NCBI GenBank assembly: GCA_964614415.1
Contig: CAZTLE010000009.1
Coordinates: forward strand, 1-38,237
Source of the DNA: CAZTLE01 sp964614415
GTDB taxonomy: Bacteria; Bacteroidota; Bacteroidia; Flavobacteriales; Flavobacteriaceae
Length of the DNA: 38,237 nt
Reading direction: 5' to 3'
A program made the translations under genes and the position numbers. Under the pieces are notes generated by a model. That model worked only from the letters and a program-made list of their open reading frames with translations. It was not told where the DNA came from and did not search any database. Below are positions 34,976 through 38,237 of the stretch, piece after piece. Each line of letters starts with the position of its first letter. Position 1 is the stretch's first letter.

Positions 34976-36771
34976 GGCATATCTCTGTGAATTCTTTGAA
35001 TAACTTTCATAACGAGCCAAACACAAACACCACCGGCTATAAATCCTACTATGAGCCCCACGGTACTGTTCTGAAGGATGTTTTTCCAGCGAAGGGCAAC
35101 TACCAGGAACAGTAATACGAATGAGGTGTAATAGATCACGTAGGAATTCGAATTAAAGAAGTAGGCCCGGGTGTTGGGCTGAAACATCGCGATGAGCATA
35201 CCTATTCCTCCATACAGCACCACCAGGGTCATTATAAAGAGCAGGATGGTCTTGTAGTTGGTGACATTCTCAAGGAGTCCTTCTATGTCTGTCAACTTGC
35301 TCCAAAAACTTTCCTCTTCTTCTTCTTTAGTATCTTCATCAGCGTTTTGTCCTTGCGCCTCTCCGGGCGACTGATCGTTCGGATCTCCACCTTCCCCGGG
35401 GGTTTCTCCTCCCAAACCTTCGGTAACGTTGTGGGTGACTCCATCCACCGGATACACCTTCTTGGTAGTCATACTTGTGGCAATCACTTTCCAGAGATCA
35501 TCGTATCCCTTATCATAACCCAGCGCCCAAATACCCATTCCGGCCAGCTTCTTACTCTTTATATAATTGAGTTTAACTGAGAAGGTGGAGTCATTATCGA
35601 ACCAGGCCTGTCTGAATATTGTGCGTTTACCATCCCTTATAATATAGCTCTGCCAGGCGCTATAGCTAATGGTATCATATCGTATGGGTGCTTTAATATT
35701 GGTCTTGATGTAATCGTAGGTTCGGGCTCCCGCGTATTTTACCACTTCGGACCCCATATCAGAATTGCGCGTTTCCCAAATTGAACCGTAGTACGGAAGG
35801 GCCAGTATCATTTTGGAAGCAGGGATTCCCTCCTTAAGATAGTAGTTGACCGATGTCATTAAATTAAAAGGCTCCCACTGCTTTCCACTCTTTAACGGGT
35901 TCACCGGTCCGGCCACCTTACTCATTGATCCGTAGTAGTTATAACCCATAATTGCAAAGCGATCCACTACCGGATTCAAGGCAGCAGGGTTTATCGACTT
36001 CTGCCAGTTCACAGCTGGAACGGCCATGTAGATGAGGTATCCGGGATTGGCCGACTTCAAACTCTGATTGAGCAATGTCATGAAACGGGTGAGATTGTCC
36101 CGATGGCTCTTGGGCACACCTTCAAAGTCAATGCACACCCCATGTGCCCCTCTTTTTTTGAGCAGTGTAATAAGGTTTTCAATAAGCTTTTCCTGAGCGT
36201 CTGAATTCCGTAGAAAAACGCGATTGTCATTATTCCCGAAATTGGTTACCGTTAGTAGTACCCGTTTGTTATTATCTGTAAGGTCTTTGATTAATGGTGT
36301 GGTTTCCCAGTCATAGACGGTCTTTGGTTCTCCTGTGCGGGGATCCAACTCATAAGAAAAGTAGGCAACCGTTGTAAGCAGGGAGTAGTTGATCTGCTTG
36401 TAATAATCCTTTTCCCAATGCGGATACCAACCTAATACTTCATAGTCGAGATCAAACTCAAACCCATCCATGTACGGTTTAGCATCCCGATTCGAGGTGT
36501 CAGATTCCACAGTGAAACGGCTGCCGGGTTTTCGCTTTACCTGCCGCTGCTGTTCCCGGATATACTGCCTTGCCTTCTTGGCAGAATCATCATGATGGAA
36601 TAACTTCTTGAAGAATCCTTCGGCTTTTTTGGCTTTTTTGGCATCCTTGGCGGCGTCCTTAACAGCGGCGGAATCCTGTGCCCAAAGCGAGCCTTGTTGT
36701 GGGGCGCACAACATCCAGGTCATTAAGCAGAAAATGACAATCTTACTTAGGTTTGCTGTCGTTTTCAACAT
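34972..36771 (-). CDS. Membrane-anchored GH18-type (chitinase-like) hydrolase
   Basis: A 599-residue protein from the ATG at 36771, which opens a normal signal peptide (about 1-31, ending LWA). An earlier in-frame ATG at 36846 is unlikely, as it would lie upstream of the candidate promoter. A Lys/Ala-rich charged stretch precedes a GH18 fold (about 110-430). GVCIDFEGV (Glu at about 217) holds the catalytic acid of the DxxDxDxE motif, and MGYNYYG and MGIWALGYDKG mark the later strands. An acidic Gly/Glu linker (about 454-490) leads to three transmembrane helices (about 508-530, 543-560, 571-590). Relatives cleave chitin or peptidoglycan-like glycans. It sits immediately before the eCIS genes and is coupled to the small membrane protein. 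Confidence 0.88.
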   Translation of the reverse strand: MLKTTANLSKIVIFCLMTWMLCAPQQGSLWAQDSAAVKDAAKDAKKAKKAEGFFKKLFHHDDSAKKARQYIREQQRQVKRKPGSRFTVESDTSNRDAKPYMDGFEFDLDYEVLGWYPHWEKDYYKQINYSLLTTVAYFSYELDPRTGEPKTVYDWETTPLIKDLTDNNKRVLLTVTNFGNNDNRVFLRNSDAQEKLIENLITLLKKRGAHGVCIDFEGVPKSHRDNLTRFMTLLNQSLKSANPGYLIYMAVPAVNWQKSINPAALNPVVDRFAIMGYNYYGSMSKVAGPVNPLKSGKQWEPFNLMTSVNYYLKEGIPASKMILALPYYGSIWETRNSDMGSEVVKYAGARTYDYIKTNIKAPIRYDTISYSAWQSYIIRDGKRTIFRQAWFDNDSTFSVKLNYIKSKKLAGMGIWALGYDKGYDDLWKVIATSMTTKKVYPVDGVTHNVTEGLGGETPGEGGDPNDQSPGEAQGQNADEDTKEEEEESFWSKLTDIEGLLENVTNYKTILLFIMTLVVLYGGIGMLIAMFQPNTRAYFFNSNSYVIYYTSFVLLFLVVALRWKNILQNSTVGLIVGFIAGGVCVWLVMKVIQRIHRDMP

Positions 36772-36804
36772 CTTTCGATTGGTTGATCCGTATTTCAATC
36801 CCCG

Positions 36805-36836
36805 GGAAATTATTATTGTCACGATAGTAACGACAA
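36805..36836 (-). promoter_or_regulatory. Candidate promoter of the GH18 gene and possibly the eCIS operon
   Basis: On the minus strand TTGT (33 region) and TAATTTCC (7 region, close to TAnnTTTG but not exact) are separated by 20 bases. The -7 box lies about 34 bases before the start codon at 36771. No other candidate was seen upstream. Confidence 0.4.
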
Positions 36837-36861
36837 GGGTTTCCAATGGATTGACTTTTTT

Positions 36862-36896
36862 CAGGAGAAGACAAAAGGTTAGAGAAACTTCTCCTG
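36862..36896. promoter_or_regulatory. Perfect 9-bp inverted repeat in the divergent promoter region
   Basis: CAGGAGAAG (36862-36870) and CTTCTCCTG (36888-36896) are exact complements with 17 bases between them. The region lies between the divergent GH18-type and AraC-family genes. There is no U-tract on either side, so it is not a terminator. A dimeric regulator site or an RNA hairpin is possible. Confidence 0.5.
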
Positions 36897-36933
36897 GAAT
36901 AATGTTAGGCAGAATGTGAGAAAGGTCCTATAA

Positions 36934-36947
36934 GTGTTTTTACGTAA
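36934..36947 (+). repeat. 14-base element GTGTTTTTACGTAA, right copy
   Basis: Identical to 12713-12726. With flanking bases it forms the perfect palindrome TTTTACGTAAAA (36938-36949). It lies between the divergent GH18-type and AraC-family genes, at the right edge of the eCIS locus. Confidence 0.5.
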
Positions 36948-37063
36948 AATTGTATACCCCTGTTTTTCAGGCCAATTCACGGTCCGAATACCAAGGATTC
37001 AATGAAGTATTTTCAAAGACATTAAGTACCTTGCAATTGCTTCGACTAAGCAATCATTCATCT

Positions 37064-37912
37064 ATGAAACTGGAATACCATAATCACAAGTTGAAGTCCA
37101 TTTTTGGATGGACCGATGATATTAAGCAGGACAAGGATCGATTCGCGATTCGCGATCAGGTGATCTTCATACTTTGGAATCGCAATACTACTCCGGTTCA
37201 ATTGAGCGTGGATGATCTCACCCTGACGTTAGCCCCCAATCAACTTGTTACGACTACTTATTTACAACACGTTTCGTATAAGCACACCGACCTGCCTTTA
37301 ACGGCCTTTACCTTCAATCGGGAATTCTATTGTATTGCCGACCATGATAGTGAAGTATCCTGCAACGGTATTTTGTTCTTTGGTACACAAGACATTCCCG
37401 TGATCACCATTCCTGAAGATCAGCAACGCAAGTTCGATCTGTTGTTGGAAGTGTTGTGTGACGAATTCCGGACCCCGGATACCATTCAGGGAGATATGCT
37501 ACAAATGCTTCTGAAGCGGCTCATCATAATGTGTACTCGGCTGGCCAAGGAGCAACACATTGTCCATACGTTGGATAATGATCAGATCGATACCATTCGG
37601 AAGTTCAACTACCTCGTGGATGTGCATTACAAGACCAAACGCAGGGTGAGTGACTATGCCGATCTGCTTTTCAAGTCGCCCAAGACCCTGTCTAACCTAT
37701 TCGCTATTTACGATCAGAAAACACCTCAACAGGTAATTCACGAGCGCATTGCGCTGGAAGCGAAGCGCATGATGATGTTTACGGACAAACAGACCCAGGA
37801 AATCGCCTTCGATCTGGGCTTTAGTGATCCGGCCCATTTCAGCAAATTCTTTAAGAAAACCACTCAGCTTACCCCTTCTCAGTACAAAGAAGCCATGCCA
37901 ATTTCGGGTTAG
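37064..37912 (+). CDS. AraC-family transcription regulator
   Basis: A 282-residue regulator from the ATG at 37064. A TTG at 36950 would extend it by 38 residues but overlaps the intergenic elements and is not preferred. The N-terminal part (about 1-170) is a cupin-like sensor domain with DQVIFILWNRN and NQLVTTTYLQHV. The C-terminal AraC HTH domain (about 180-275) has VSDYADLLFKSPKTLSNLF as the first helix-turn-helix and IAFDLGFSDPAHFSKFFKKTTQLTPSQYK as the second. Divergent from the GH18-type and eCIS genes, it is the obvious local candidate for their control. Confidence 0.9.
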   Translation: MKLEYHNHKLKSIFGWTDDIKQDKDRFAIRDQVIFILWNRNTTPVQLSVDDLTLTLAPNQLVTTTYLQHVSYKHTDLPLTAFTFNREFYCIADHDSEVSCNGILFFGTQDIPVITIPEDQQRKFDLLLEVLCDEFRTPDTIQGDMLQMLLKRLIIMCTRLAKEQHIVHTLDNDQIDTIRKFNYLVDVHYKTKRRVSDYADLLFKSPKTLSNLFAIYDQKTPQQVIHERIALEAKRMMMFTDKQTQEIAFDLGFSDPAHFSKFFKKTTQLTPSQYKEAMPISG

Positions 37913-37950
37913 GGGAAATTTATACAAGCCGTCGGGAAATTCATTATAAC

Positions 37951-37978
37951 ACATGCCTCCTTTTGGGAGGTATGTTTG
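37951..37978 (+). promoter_or_regulatory. Promoter -7 box overlapped by an inverted repeat
   Basis: ACATGCCTCC (37951-37960) and GGAGGTATGT (37966-37975) are complementary except for one pair, with a 5-base TTTTG loop. The right arm overlaps a TATGTTTG box (37971-37978), a full TAnnTTTG match. The downstream gene starts 87 bases on. It reads as an operator across a promoter, though a leader hairpin is possible. Confidence 0.5.
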
Positions 37979-38064
37979 CATTGTAATTAATTGAAACTGT
38001 CGAGTAAGACAGTAAAAAGGGGTTCGGCCGAAAACCCATTCAGAGTAGGCACAACACTAACACT

Positions 38065-38237
38065 ATGGAAAATCAAATAGAAAAGAACTTACAGCACATT
38101 CATTCACTTCTGGCCAAAGGAGCTTTTATCGAAGCGATGGAAACCTACTTACACGACGATGTGGAGCTTCGTGAAGCGAATGACGCTCCCAAAGTGGGCA
38201 AAGCGTTCAACGTGAATTTTGAAAAAGACTTTATCGA
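38065..38237 (+). CDS. SnoaL/NTF2-like protein, 3' end outside window
   Basis: The first 57 residues are visible, starting MENQIEKNLQHIHSLLAKG. An opening helix pair with IEAMETYLHDDVELREAND and a GKAFNVNFEK segment fit the NTF2-like (SnoaL-type) fold, as in ketosteroid-isomerase-like proteins. The ligand is unknown. It lies after an inverted repeat overlapping a promoter box. Confidence 0.7.
   Translation, partial: MENQIEKNLQHIHSLLAKGAFIEAMETYLHDDVELREANDAPKVGKAFNVNFEKDFI

Noticed and set aside
36950..37063. N-terminal extension of the AraC-type regulator from a TTG codon
   Set aside because: The extension covers the intergenic region, has no family support, and an ATG at 37064 gives a normal-length protein.

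Overview
The window comes from a member of the phylum Bacteroidota, most likely a Flavobacteriaceae. Supporting signs are promoters of the TAnnTTTG type, weak Shine-Dalgarno sites, a DUF6090-type membrane protein, a GIN-domain (DUF2807) protein and a membrane-bound LytTR regulator. The gene order and families of the main locus are those of contractile injection systems known from this phylum.

Left part (1-12700): ordinary accessory and housekeeping genes. These are a cut aldehyde dehydrogenase, a LytTR regulator, a YceI-like lipoprotein coupled to an intradiol-dioxygenase-like lipoprotein, a small secreted protein, a nitroreductase, a TSUP permease, tRNA-Ser(UGA), a membrane zinc-metallopeptidase-like protein with a helix-hairpin-helix region, a GIN-domain protein, a lipoprotein broken by an 11-base N run, aquaporin aqpZ, a DUF6090 protein, a dienelactone hydrolase and an NTF2-like protein.

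Central part (about 12700-37000): a complete extracellular contractile injection system (eCIS; Afp/PVC/AlgoCIS-like). Reading along the minus strand from 36771 to 14263, the genes are: a membrane-tethered GH18-like hydrolase, a small two-helix membrane protein, DUF4255 (Afp16/Pvc16-type cap), an unrecognised 344-residue protein, sheath, two tube proteins, a 52-residue DUF5908-like protein, a LysM tube/baseplate protein, VgrG-like spike, gp25, baseplate J, a short tail fibre, an Afp12/Pvc12-type baseplate protein, tape measure, AAA+ ATPase, PAAR-like tip and an 82-residue membrane protein. Most neighbours overlap or are separated by only a few bases, so they read as one or two operons. On the plus strand, convergent with the end of the operon, lies a probable cargo toxin with an eCIS-type N-terminal signature (NRPEA then VVQRK) and two His-rich motifs (HRRH, HNH) that suggest a nuclease.

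There are no capsid, portal, terminase or integrase genes and no T6SS membrane-complex genes, so this is not a prophage or a T6SS. The right end carries an AraC-family regulator divergent from the GH18 gene, and the start of a SnoaL-like gene cut by the window edge.

The points most worth attention are the cargo protein, two (Gly-Gly-Asp)n insertions in the sheath, the membrane/cell-wall module (GH18 hydrolase plus two small membrane proteins) joined to the eCIS, the unrecognised 344-residue protein, and an identical 14-base element at both outer edges of the locus.
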